Shown: one piece after another, positions 1 through 11,519 of the stretch
Layout of the letters: every line of letters starts with the position of its first letter
Position numbering within the stretch: position 1 is the stretch's first letter
Assembly: GCF_000006565.2 (NCBI RefSeq)
Contig: NC_031480.1
Coordinates: 5,511,170 to 5,575,169, forward strand
DNA from: Toxoplasma gondii ME49
Taxonomy: Eukaryota > Apicomplexa > Conoidasida > Eucoccidiorida > Sarcocystidae
Length of the DNA: 64,000 bases
Direction: 5' to 3'
Program-made: the position numbers and the translations under genes
Notes under the pieces: model-generated
Seen by the model: only the letters and a program-made list of their open reading frames with translations
Told to the model about the DNA's origin: nothing
The model's database searches: none

Positions 1-839
1 CCCAGGCTCTTTCTTTTTTCTTATCTCCTCGCTCTCTTCTCTCCTCCCTCTCTCTCCCTCTTGCCTTTCTCTTCTGTTCGCGCGTTTCGTCGCTCCGCTG
101 AGACCTGCGCGCCTACCAGCTTGCCGTGGTAGACGCCTCCGTGGTAAGGGGAGTCCGCAGGGAGGTCGTGTCTGCAGAGAAGAAAGACAAAAGACAAAAG
201 ACAAAAGAGCGTCGATTCTCCCGACTGGTTGAGTGACTGTCTGCAGGCGTCCGGCTCTCGACAGACAGAGGCTGGCGCCAGAGACCGGCGTGCAGAGAGG
301 AGAAAGCGTCTGTTTCGCCGTCGCGAGGAAAAGCACACAGAACGTGGATCCAGCAGACGAAGATGGCGTCGGTCTCAACAACAGAGGACCGCGCAGTGGA
401 CCGTCGGAGAACGACGAAGCAGAGGGGAGCAGAGGGGAGAAGAGGGGAGAAGAGGAGAGAAGAGGGGAGAAGAGGAGAGAAGAGGGGAGAAGAGGAGAGA
501 AGAGGGGAGAAGAGGAGAGAAGAGGGCGAGGCGACTTTGAAGAGCCTCGAGTAGCAAGAAAAACGGCCGCGTCGCACGCATCACTCGCCGCTCCCGAGCG
601 CCAGAGGGAGGCTGCTGCGCAGCGCAAAGAGCGAACCATTCGCTTCAAAAGAAAAAACAGTCTCTCGCTGTTTGGAAAGACAGAACTCACAGGACGAAGT
701 GCCAAGTCAGTGTGTCGTTCATATCCGGCTGTAACTGCGCATGCGGCACGCCGCCCTGCCTCTGCAAAAGCGAAAACTCGCGCGCAAGGCGGCCGGGACC
801 GAGGAAGGCGCCTCGGCCTCCTCCCTTGTCGCGGGACAT
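1..839 (-). CDS. UBE2J2/Ubc6-type ubiquitin-conjugating enzyme E2, 5' exons only (gene runs off the left edge)
   Basis: Two exons can be read: 839..691 (starts MSRDKGGGRG) and 171..117, joined in phase across a 519-bp intron with GTGAGT donor and CTGCAG acceptor. The product contains RLAREFSLLQRQ, NDTLTWHFVL and ADSPYHGGVYHGKL. These match helix 1 and the first beta strands of the E2 fold in UBE2J2/Ubc6 (family pattern: ILEWHYVVRG, then TPYEGGYYHGKL). That family consists of tail-anchored ER E2 enzymes used in ER-associated degradation. The catalytic cysteine and C-terminal anchor would lie beyond position 1, so neither can be checked. The second exon ends at a GTAGGC donor at 116. The ATG at 839 is the first in frame that leaves the conserved helix intact, but an upstream exon is possible. 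The UBE2J subfamily is assigned from the HGKL signature and the short N-terminus. Confidence 0.8.
424..532. repeat. Purine-rich minisatellite, about 20-bp period
   Basis: Roughly five copies of a GGGGAGAAGAGGAGAGAAGA-type unit. It lies in intron 1 of the E2 gene, where it is pyrimidine-rich on the coding strand. It is open in several frames but encodes only Arg/Glu/Gly low complexity, so I treat it as non-coding. Confidence 0.9.
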
Positions 840-2852
840 CGAACAGACGCTTGGAGAAACGCAGCAACCGAGAGGAGCGGAGAAGAATGCGCGAACAGGT
901 CGACAGAGAGCGAAGCGGGGGAACAGAGAGGAGAACGCACGAAGGAAAGAAGAAGACGTGGAGACGAAGCGAAGCGGAGACAAGGGAGACAACGAGAGAG
1001 CAGAGCACAGGGGTTGCCTCTGAAAGACTTGAAGCGACTGAGAGGTAGCTGGGCGAGCAGCCACTGTCGACAAGGAGAGCAGAGGCGACGGGAGCTACGA
1101 GGAAGAACAAGACGAAGACGCGGTCAGAAGAGACTGGTGTCTCGCGGCAATGCTCGATGGAGGAGAAGCAGCGTGACGGAACTGCTGTGAGTTACGGAAA
1201 TCGAGTTCTTTCCGCTGCGTCAAGCAGTCCATCGGGATGGCCTTTTGAACAGCAGTTGCCCTTTCTTTCCTTCGCGCGCTCGGGACATGCAGAAGGTTCG
1301 ACAGTGAGTGGGGGGCGGGAGAGAGGATCCGCAGAGTGACACCCGAAGAAGTCACGCGAGACGCCGCAGGTCCGGAAGTCGCCGAGACGAGTGCGAAACC
1401 AGCGGGCCGTGCAGCTCGCGCGACGGAAGCGACGGAGGGAAGGGGGAAAAGAGGAGCAGAAAAGGAGGAGTGGAACGGGAGGCGTCTTCGCCGCTACTGT
1501 GTTCTCTGCGGGGCCTCGCGCTGTGGTGTTCCGCTCGAAAGGACAACAGAGAGTGAACATCCCGCGAGAGAGGGCTGGAGAGAGTGTGCGGCACAGACAG
1601 TGTCTGTTTTTCGCGGAAAGCCGACAGAAGAGACGCGAGGATGGTCTTCGACTGCGTCCGTAAAAAGAGAGCGGAGGAGGAGCCCGTTCTGGTGAGCTCA
1701 GCTGGGGCTCTTTTCCCTCTCGCTGCCCGCTGTGTCTCCCTAACACGACTACTACGACTACGCTGTTCCTTCGCTTTTCTCCCGCAAGACACGACCAGTC
1801 GCGAGAGCCGCAAGACCGCGCGCGCGAGAGAGGAAACCGCGGCGAGGGAGGCACCGCAGAAGCGAAGGAGTTCTCTCTGGGACCCCAGAGAAACGACATC
1901 CAAGGCAAGAGCTTTGTCTGGGGGACCGGCGGAAAACGACACAAACGACGCATGCTGGCGCGCGCGAGCGTCGAGCCGTCTCGGGGGTGTACGTACAGCC
2001 GAGGGCGGGCGTCAAGATCGCGGCTTTTCCACGAGTCTGCGGAAACCGCGCGGAAGACGGAAAAATGTGCAGTCCAGACCGCGATTCGCGTGCGACAGAG
2101 GGCGGAAAAAGTGACGAAGAAACGAGTAAGCGTCGTTTCGCAACAGTACGGCGACCGCGCGGCCCCTTCCAGTCTGAGACGACCCACACACGCCTCGTCG
2201 CCGCTGCCCGCGTTCTCAAGCGAGCTGCGAGCCGGCTCCCCAGTCTTGGCCTTTTCAGGCTACCTCTCCGCTCTGTTCCCGGTGGCGATTGTTGCAACCG
2301 ATCTGCTCAATTCGGAGTCTCCTTTCAGGATCTGCGTCCTCGTTCTCCAGAACTCAGCCAAAAGCCGGAAGAGTCCCCCCCCTCCTTCACCCGCCGCCCG
2401 GGTATCAAACGCCCGAGCTCCCAGTCGAACTCGCCGCGACGCCTGAGTCCGCGACCAGAGGTGTGCTGCAGCGAGCGACGCCCTCAGTCTCAGTCCAATT
2501 CGCGTTTCTCCTGAATTTGTTTTCGTTTTCGCGTCTTCGTGTGTGTCTTTCGTTCCTGAGAAATGCGTCCGGCTTCCCGCATTCGCAGTGAGAGGCGGTG
2601 CGCCGCTCTACGTCGAATGTAGGAACGACGCGGAGCACAGAGACGAGAAAACTCACCGTCGTGCCAGATCTCTGCGCCCGGGGAGGTGGAGGCGGACGGA
2701 GTTGCTAGAAAGGAATACGGTTCTCGTCGGTGTCAGTTGGCCGGAGAGGAGCTGCGCCGTCGCTTCCTCGCTTCGTCCCCGCGCCTCCTGCCTCTCTGCC
2801 CCGACTTTTTTCTAAGACGCTTGGCCGACGGCCGCCGCGCTTTTCAGGAGCC
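840..2852. promoter_or_regulatory. Head-to-head intergenic region between the E2 gene and the acidic secreted-protein gene
   Basis: About 2.0 kb separates the two divergent start codons, so it should hold both promoters and 5' UTRs. It is GC-rich with many overlapping open frames, none of which shows recognisable protein features. A pyrimidine-rich acceptor (TTTTCAG) ends at about 2847, six bases before the ATG at 2853, which suggests a 5'-UTR intron for the rightward gene. A near-match to the dispersed TGTACGTACA palindrome lies at about 1984-1999. No TATA element stands out. Confidence 0.5.
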
Positions 2853-3338
2853 ATGAAGCATGCGCTTCTCTTCCCCGCCTACCTCGTGGCGGTGGCCGGC
2901 TACCTCCTCGCTTCTCCTGCGAAGGCCTCTCTCGCGGACTTGCTTGCCGAAGCTGAAATTGCGCAGGAGTTGCAGCGAGAGAACTTGCGCGACGCCGGCC
3001 CTGCAGCAACCGCCACGGAAGCGCGTGTGCAAGAGGCGGAACAGCCGGACGAAGTTTCCGGTGTCTTCAAGAAGCTCCCAGAAGCCGACCAGCCTCAAGA
3101 GAAGGCTGAGGCGCAAGAAGTCACTTCTGAGAGGGAGGAAGCAGAGGAAGCAGAGGAGGAAGCAGAGGAGGAGGAGGAGCATAGATCTAAACAGGAGGCG
3201 AGCCGTGGGTTTGAGGAAGCTCCAGAGCACCAAGTGGAAGACGTCAAGATGATCGAGGCGGAGGAGGGGGGATTCGGAGGCGTCGAGCACTCTGAGGAGG
3301 CATCTGGGCAGAAAAAGAAAAGAAGGACCTCCGACTAG
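2853..3338 (+). CDS. Small acidic secreted protein (signal peptide, Glu-rich), unknown function
   Basis: 161 residues from ATG 2853. Residues 1-25 form a clean signal peptide: a basic start (MKH), a hydrophobic core (LLFPAYLVAVAGYLLA) and a small-residue cleavage site (SPAKA/S). The mature part is strongly acidic, with Glu runs around residues 90-112, and ends in the basic stretch KKKRR. No transmembrane segment, cysteine pattern or known domain was found. The shape, signal peptide plus disordered acidic body, resembles coccidian dense-granule or vacuolar secreted proteins, but I do not recognise it as a named one. After the TAG at 3336 the same frame stays open to 3704, so the annotated end may not be the whole story. 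An upstream in-frame ATG at 2730 would bury the signal peptide and is not preferred. Confidence 0.6.
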   Translation: MKHALLFPAYLVAVAGYLLASPAKASLADLLAEAEIAQELQRENLRDAGPAATATEARVQEAEQPDEVSGVFKKLPEADQPQEKAEAQEVTSEREEAEEAEEEAEEEEEHRSKQEASRGFEEAPEHQVEDVKMIEAEEGGFGGVEHSEEASGQKKKRRTSD

Positions 3339-4601
3339 TGGGCGGAAAGAAGCAAGAAACGCAGAAGACAGCGACGAAACGGGGCGGGCGGCTTCAGACC
3401 TGGAGCAGAGGTCGATCTGAATGTCGTCACCGCTGCTGTGGGGTCCTTGGCAACGACGGACGTCGCGCTTGTTTGGAAAGTCTTCCCGTTTAGCTCTCGC
3501 CACTCTGCGCGAAAGACGTCCAGATTTACGACCCAGCTGCGGCAGAGGAGAGTGCAGAAACGAGTTGAAAAGGTTTTTTCGGCTGGTGAGAGGCAGTCGC
3601 GGGGAAAGAGGCTCGTGAGAGCCTGGAGCGAAAAGAAACGACTCACGGGTGACGAAATTCCCCCTCTTGGGATGCGCACTGGGAGTGCCTCTCTCTCTGT
3701 CTGAGGCGACAGAGACCGCAGGGCGAGATGGAGAAGAGGTGTAGAGACTCCGGGGCCTCGGAGAGAGAAGGCTGAAGATCCGTCGTTTCGCCTCAGCCGT
3801 TAAAGACAGGCTGACCGGGAGATGTTCGTCTCACTTGCTTGTTTCTGCGGAGCCTGGCGACTTTGCCTTTCTCGCGCATTTTTTTTTCTCTTGTCGGACC
3901 TTGACTTTGCGCCGAGGCTTGGAGTCGCTCGGCCCGTGAGAGAGTCTCTCGAAGAAGCAAGAGAGACGGTCTCCCGCGCTTGCTAGACAAAGTGCATGCA
4001 ACAGGTTCCGAGAGCTGAGCTTGCTCGACTTTCTCCCTTTTTTTGCTCGAGAAACAGTGTTCTCCACCTTTCAGAAAGCGGGACACTGGAGAGCCATGCA
4101 TGCACCGACACAGACGGAGGAGTTATGCTCCTGCAAAACATCTCCTCCCGCTCTATGCGAGCACATCCCAATCACTTTGGAAAACGCGCTTTCCACTGCT
4201 GGCAGCAAGGCAATCCGAAACTTGAGGCAGCAGATTCCAGTTCTCGCGCTTGTTCTCGTCACGCAAAAAACGAATGCTGCGGGGCTCCAGGACCTGCCGG
4301 GACCGTGGACAGTGCTGTAGCGACTGTGTTTCTTCCGGAGGTCTCGAGCGAGCTGTTGAACGGCAGTGGAAACGCACCAGACGCTTCTAAAGCAGCTCCA
4401 GTCGCTAAAGCTATGCCTGCAACGTACTGGAGTAGAGAGGCACTGGAACTGAAAAAGCTGAACTTCTCAGGACTTGCGATGTATACGAAAAAAAACAATC
4501 TCTACAGTCACACGCACATGCAGAGCAATGAAGGAATATCCGTAGATACAGGTGTTTACGTAGGTACGTATCTATGCATACATGTTAACATATGCATGGA
4601 C

Positions 4602-4602
4602 A

Positions 4603-4643
<41 letters not shown>
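4602..4643. repeat. (TA)n microsatellite
   Basis: About 21 TA units broken by single CA steps, in intergenic DNA. Confidence 0.95.
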
Positions 4644-5142
4644 GTTTAGAGAGAGAGAGGGATCGGTTTCGATAGAGATGTAGATGGTGTGCGTCTATGA
4701 CTTGCGAGCAAGGTCGGTGTGTTGAGTGAGAGGAGCAGATCATCGATTAGATAGATAGGAGGGTATAAGCTGAGGAAACCCCCCAGCAGACTTTTCTTGT
4801 TTTGCGCCTCTCTCCGGTCCTGAGAGGGGAAAAGAAAGAGAAAAAAATGGACATGCAACTTCTCCTTGTGTGTTTAGGTTTTTTCCGGCCATTCTGTGCA
4901 AAGTCGTCGATCTGAAAACCACTGAGACATGCCTGCGAGAGAACAAGCGCCGCCTGCCGCAGCTTCGCACAACATGGAAAGCATGTGGACTTCGATGTCG
5001 AGTCTGCCCCGGCCAGGGTGTAGATCCTTGGTCAGAACTCCCGCGACACAAAACTCAAAGCGCTTCGATCTGTCGAAAATACCAGCAAATGGCGATAGCA
5101 CATCGGATACAGCGAAACAAACACACACATACATAGATATAA

Positions 5143-5219
5143 AATATATACATATATATATATATATACGTATAAATGTAAATATAATACACATATAAAT
5201 ATGTATACATATATATAAT
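5143..5219. repeat. Interrupted (TA)n microsatellite
   Basis: TA-rich tract with ATAC, GTAT and TAAA interruptions, intergenic, just after a short ACACAC run at about 5120-5128. Confidence 0.9.
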
Positions 5220-6854
5220 GGTATAGTTTTACATTAGCGCGATTTGGAGGAAGAGCCTCCCCATGTTGAGTCGCGGAAAACTCGTGATGCGGAATGCAGG
5301 CAGTGAATGTGTGCCCCCCAGCTTGGAATGCCGCGTTTTGACTGTTCTTTTCGGCGCATGCAACGGTGAAAGGAAATCGTGTCTGAGCAGACAAGGAAGG
5401 CGTCCTGCCTCGTTTTCTCGAGCAGTTTCTCTCCTCGAATGTGACAGTTGCGGAGAACGGTCTTTCCCCTTTCGCCTGAAACTGTCCAGGGCCAGCTGCA
5501 GATTGCAGACTTTTTGCTTTCCTGCCGCTGCTTTCGGCGATCGGCTTCAGGAAAGCATTTCTCCTCGCATGCAGTGGTCTTGCTAGCGACAGAACGCGGC
5601 GACGCCGACGCGATTCACCGCTGGAACCGTTTTTTCCCCGTTTTTTTGTCGCGGTTTCCTTTTCTCGCCTCCCGAACAAGCACAAGAGAAAGTCGGCCGC
5701 CAAGGTCCCCGGCTTCTGCGCAGGCCAGTCGTCCGAGAAAAAAAGTTTCAAGAGAGTCTGGCTTCTGGCTGTGTGTATCGCAGGCAGCAAGCGCGCGCTG
5801 GTTTTCGCAACTCCTCAGATCCACTTGTCCTTTTCGCTGGAAAAACGGATTCTCTGCACCTTCCTCGTCTTCACCTGTGTCGACTCTCAGCAGACAAAGA
5901 ACCGAATTCGCATGTTGGCGGTCAAACTCGCCGCCGATTTACGCAACACTGAAACCGTCTCCTTGCACAGTCCGTCTCCTCTGCCGTCGCACCAGAGAGA
6001 CAGAGAGCGAGAGAAAGACTTGGCTCTCTATAACTGCATGCGCATCGCAGGAGCTGATTCCATCTCTGTCACTGTGTGTACGCCCTCTCACGTACAGACG
6101 TACGGGAGCGCATGTTGTCCTAACATGCAGCTGTTCAAGATTTACTGTGGTCTCCTGCCTCGCTTTGCTACATAGATCTCGTCGTTCCGCCTGTGTACGG
6201 CTGTGTACGGTTGGCCTGCCAGCGACAAGCCGCCGGCGCGACAGCCTGCATGCAAGGTACAGACTCCTGACGGCGGGGGGAGTCGCGGTCGGTCGGGAGC
6301 TTCTCGCGCATCCCTGTGTTGAGTTTCTTGTTGTCTCAGGAGGTTTTTGCCTTCGCTTTGCTCGCTTCGTTGTGTCGTCGGCGGCGACGGATGGCCAGGG
6401 AAGCAGCAGCTTTGGGTCTCTCTGAGATTCTGCTGGGTGTTGTGCGGCTTGAGAGTCACGAGTGGATGCTCTCTTGTTCTGAAAAACTCCGGACTGCGGC
6501 TTGACTCTCCAGGTCTGAGTGCGACGGAGGAACTGGAGAGGCGGCGCGCGTCTTCCTCCTCTTCAACAACAGACATCGGAAGCTGAAACAGCGCAGCTGG
6601 GTGGGTGAACTACTAGTGTCCGTACACCCCAAGAACTCTCCAATTTTTGGGAGCTGCTTGCTCCCTGCCGAGAGCGCCGCGAGAGACTCAATTGAAAACA
6701 ACTCTCCCCTGTGGAGACCGTCCCTGGCGAATTCCTTCGCCAAGCTTCTCCGGCGGAGACGCAGACAGTGCGCTTCCTCCAGCTGTCGGCTTCTGAAACG
6801 CGCAGTCACACCACGGAGCTCGTCGAGAAGGAGAAGAGCGCGCAGAGAGAAAAT

Positions 6855-9800
6855 ATGGAGGAGACTTCGAGCGAAGAGCAACGAACGCGAGAGACGATCG
6901 TGATCGACTCCGACGACGAAGAGCCTGCAGATCACGGCGCCCTGCTCGGGGAGGGAGAGGCGTCAGTGCCAGGCGATCGACGCATGCAGAGGAGATGCAG
7001 CGGAGAAACGCAGAGGCCAGTCTGCGTCGATCCTTCGCGGCCCGAGCGGCAGGACGACGCAGAACATGAGAGCGCCGACGAGGTGGAAGAGGACGAGCTC
7101 CTCCTTCCACTCGACCAACAAATCGAGTGGATCGCAGAGGAGGATGCATGCACCATGCCGCGTCTTCTCTTCGTCTGGAACGCTCGAGAACAGTCCTTCG
7201 AGCCTGTGTCTCACCCCACAGAGGAACATCGCAAACTGGCCACCTACGAAGTCCGTCTCTCTCAACATCCACCCTGGCTGCTCTCTCCAGCCAAAATACC
7301 CTTATCTTCCTCTTCTTCTCTCTCTTCTTCTGTCTCTTCTTCTCTCTCTTCTTCTCTCTCCTCTTCTGACTCTTCTTCTGTCTCTTCTTCTCTCTCTTCT
7401 TCTCTCTCCTCTTCTGACTCTTCTTCTGTCTCTTCTTCTCTCTCTTCTTCTCTCTCTTCTTCTGTCTGTTCTCGCGCTTCTTCCTTCTCTCAGTCACCGC
7501 CGGTTTGCAGTTCTTCTCTCGTTCTGGAAGTCCCCAGTTCTGGAGTTCGCATTCGCGGGATGCCGTCGTGGTTTTCCGTTTCTCCGGAGCGTCGCTCGCG
7601 GGAGACCGTGAACGCTCTCTGGCGACAAGTCGTGCGACATGCGCAGGTGTACCGCTCGCTCGAGAGCGCGAACAGCAGCTTCGGCCGTCTTTCTTCTTCG
7701 TCTGCGACCGCTTTGGGAGGCGTTTCGCCATCCGTCTCTTCAGCGCCTCCTGCCTCTCCCGTTTCGGAGGCTGTGCCCGCGTCCCCAGGTGCATGCAGCG
7801 ATGAAATGCGGTTTCTGTACCCTCCCTGGCTGTATCTGTCGCCAGGAGTTCTGCCTTCGCCTGCGCATGCGCGAAGCGTGTGGGCGCAGGTCCTTCGCGA
7901 CGTTGCTGCCTTTCTGGAGAAGAAAAGAGGAGAGAAAAAAGACCAGCATGCCCACAGTCAAGGAGAAGACGCAACGCATGCGGAAGCGACAGGAGAGCGG
8001 CAATCGCTGGACGCTTCTTCGCCTCTGCGCGGAGAGAGAAACTCGAAGGTCTTGGGAGGCAAAAAAGAAACGGCAAGTCGAGACACACGCACTGAAGTGA
8101 AGCCTGACTGTCCGCGAGGCGGGGAGGCGCGACTCAAGTCCGAGCAGTCTCCTTTCCCCGAAGTATCCGTGAAAAGAGAGACAGGACGACAAGCTTCCTT
8201 TGTGACAACTCTGTTGCAGAACGCAAACAGGACAAAGGCTATGAAATCCAGGCCTCTCGCCTCGCTTTCTCACTCACCCTCCTCTTCCGCTGCTGCGCTG
8301 TCCTTTGCCGCAAACGCACTGGCGAAGAAGGCCAGACCACGAGACGGAGACTCGCGGGAGGAGGGTGACGGTCGACCGTTTTTCCTTCCAAAGAAGAAGA
8401 TGTTTCTCGCCAACGCAGACGGCCGGCACCGCGCGTCGACGGGTGCAGCATCTGCAGCGCCGCGAGGGCCTGCAGCGGCGCAGCTGATGCCCTTCGCTTC
8501 GCTGGAGTCCCAGGCGGTCGCGGCGGCGCAGAAACAGCGAGACGGCGAGCACCCGCTTCTCGCTGTTCAGAGCGACATTCGCAGATTCGACAAGAACGCA
8601 AGAGACAGTTCGCTTCCGGCAGACAGGCGTGGAGATCCTGGCCGCCGAGACGCGGTGTCTGTGCCTCTGGCCGAGCGCCTACGACCTGCAGTGAGTCACG
8701 AGCGCAGAACCCGAGAGACAAAACGAGACACACTGCATGCGAGAGATGAGTCTTTTGCGTTCTCCATCGAGTTTCCCCGCGGATGTCTGTCTTTTCTGGT
8801 GTCTTTGCAGTCACTGGAGGAATATGTTGGACAAAGGGGATGCATCCAGGGAGGTCGGGGATCGATCCGAGAGCTGCTTGAGGTAAGCTGCATGTGCGAG
8901 GAGAGCGGAGCAGAAGTGAGGCTGCTGTACCTTCCTCCGTCGATTCGCGTTTCGCTTCTGCTGTCTTAGCTGTGTGTTTGTTCACTTTTCTTCCTTTTTC
9001 GGCAGTTTTCTCGTCTTCGTCTCGTTTCTCTGTCTCTCTCTTCTTTCTCCCGCACGAGTTCGTCTTCTTCTTTGCTTCCTTTCGCGTTCTCGTCTCTCTT
9101 CTTTCTCCCCGGTTTCTGCGTTTCTTCGCGGGGTTTGTGTCCCCGCGCTCTCCACAGTTTTCTGATGTGCGGCGCGATGAACTGCGCGACTGGAGGTCGG
9201 CCGCCAGAGGCAGATGCTCCCCGCCTCATCCTGTCTAACAGCGCGACAAGCTGCGCAGCTGCGTGCGAAGATTTCTCGTTGGCCTACTTCTGAACGGAGT
9301 TTTCTGTCGCTTTCTGGGCTCGTGAGTTGTTTGTTTCGCGGACGCGAAGTCAAAGTGGAGGGCGAGAAGGTCAAAGGCCTCGAGTCAAGACTCAAAGAGT
9401 TACGTCTTTCGCGAGAGAACGCTGGACGCGGAACTGGACCTTGCCGGGCGCTGTCACACCTGTGGCCGCATGCACTTTTTTTCTTTAGGCTGGTCACTTG
9501 CCTTCGCTGATTCTCTGGGGTCCGCCAGGGTGCGGCAAGACGACCATTGCGCTTCTCGCCGGCCGGAGCGTCGGAAAAAAGAATTCTGCTCTTTCTCTGC
9601 CTCCTCCCGTCTTCAAGAAAATGTCTGCTGTGACTTGCGGAGTGAACGATGTGCGGAAGGTAGGAAGCCGCGAGAGCGACGAAGAGAGAAGAAGAGAAAG
9701 AAGAAAGAAGAAGAGCGAGGTGCGGTGGCGAGGGAAGAGATCGAGCAGCAGCGGAGTGCAGAACATCGCGTAGTTCTTGAGCGGAGTGGCGGGTGTGTGC

Positions 9801-11482
9801 TCAGGCCAGCGCGTAGAAACAACTGTTGACCGTGCTCTCTTCCATGCTGTTTTTAGTATTTTGCCTCCTCTCTGTCTTTCGTTCGGAACAGACGGTGCTT
9901 GTGTATGTCACGAAAGCTATAGGGCGCGACAAGAGGAGACTGTGTCTCTGTCTCCGTTTTTGCTCTGCACAGCCTCTTGTCTTTCCATCTCTCTCCCTCT
10001 GTCAGGGACGCCGTTTTGTTCCCGGTCTCTCTTCTCTCTCTTCTCTCTCTTCATCAGTCCTTCCGTTTTTTTCTTCTCAGGTCGTTCAAGAGGCGCTCAC
10101 GCTCCGGGCGACGACTAAGCAGAAAACGGTTCTCTTTCTCGACGAGATCCATCGATTCAACAAGGTGGGCCGCGCCGAGACATGCGGCGACACAGCGCAA
10201 ATCCGATGGAAAGGCGTGACGGAAGAAAGCATCGTGAACAAGTCTGAAGAAGACAAAAGAAAAACCAAACGAAAGAAACAAAGGACCCGGCACTTCTCTT
10301 CTCTTGCCAAGCTGCGCTTCTGTATATATATATATATATATGTTTATGTCTGTGCAGCTGTATGGATACTGAGTCGTGTACATATCCATACATATATATA
10401 TATATGTACATATATGTATATATGTAGATGTATTTGTAAAGCGTACGGGTGTTGGCGCATGCTTATGTTCGGTGAGAACGACCTGGATTCGAAGCTCCGA
10501 CTGAGGCGCAAGCTTTCCTCGTTTCTCCCGTTTTTCAAAGGCGCAACAAGATGCCCTACTGCCTCACGTCGAGACTGGCACGATCACTTTAATCGGAGCG
10601 ACGACTGAAAATCCGTGAGTTCTGCGGAGCCTCGGTTGGAGAAGAAATTTCTTCTGAGCGGGAGTCGTTGTTCGTACGGTTTCCTCGAGCATGTCTCGTC
10701 CGCGCTGAGCTTAAACTTGGACAGATCTTGTCTCTTCTCGAGAAGGAGGAAACGCAGAAGCGAGAAAGACAGTCAGGTGGAGATACAACCTCTCGCGCCA
10801 GTCTTCGTCGCAGTCGCAAGACGCGCTTAAGTGTCTTGTGATCCTCCATTTTTTTTCGAATGTGGAGGCGACACTGCAGTGCGTCGTTCTTTCACCTGCC
10901 AGTCTTCTACCTCTTTCTTTTCTCCGTTCCACGCCTGGAGGCCTCTCGCAATGTTTCGTTAAAACGCGCTTTTCGCAAACATGCAAACATGCAGTTTTCG
11001 GCGTCTTTGTCGCCAGACGAGCCCACGTCTTCGACTCAGCAACTTGCAGTGTGTCTCTGCTGTATGTACACCCGACCGAGACGTTGAGTTGATTTTCTGT
11101 CCTTCAACTCGCTCTGCATGGGCAGCTCGGTGAATCCTCTTTTGCTTTTTTGTCAGGTCGTTCGAAGTCAATAGGGCGCTTCTTTCGAGATGTCGTGTGT
11201 GTAAACTGGAGCCTCTCACTGAAGAGGACCTCACGACTATTCTGCAGCGCGCTGCGAAAGAAGAAAAGTAAAACGCGTTCTCCGTCGAAGACTCTAGAGA
11301 GTTCGAGTGACCCGTGCGCCTAGCGTGCATGCAGGCGGAAAGCAGCACCTTTCCTCCAAATGTTAAACGCAGAAAATTCAAACATATCGATTCCTTTTTT
11401 ACATGTTTTTGTTAGATTGGGAGATGCGTATGGAGAATATACTGGGCGGGTACGGATATAAAAATGTATATGTATACATATA

Positions 11483-11519
<37 letters not shown>

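Larger units (their letters stand above)
3339..6854. other. Intergenic region: 3' flank of the secreted-protein gene and upstream region of the WRNIP1 gene
   Basis: Nothing convincing was found as a gene on either strand. The first 366 bases continue the frame of the upstream gene past its stop. The rest contains TGCATGCA-type words (about 3992, 4096, 6246), two (TA)n microsatellites, and open frames that are Ser/Arg low complexity or run through the TA tracts. The last few hundred bases presumably carry the WRNIP1 promoter and 5' UTR. Confidence 0.5.

Noticed and set aside
3996..4649. 217-codon open frame ending in a TA microsatellite
   Set aside because: The C-terminal third is Ile-Tyr repeat encoded by (TA)n; the remainder has no recognisable features.
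5448..6425. 325-codon plus-strand open frame in the WRNIP1 upstream region
   Set aside because: Ser/Arg/Cys-rich, no domain, no codon pattern like the neighbouring exons, and no splice partner.
6688..8088. 466-codon minus-strand open frame opposite WRNIP1 exon 1
   Set aside because: Arg/Lys/Ser-rich mirror of the Ser-repeat coding strand; the plus strand is in phase with the AAA+ domain exons.
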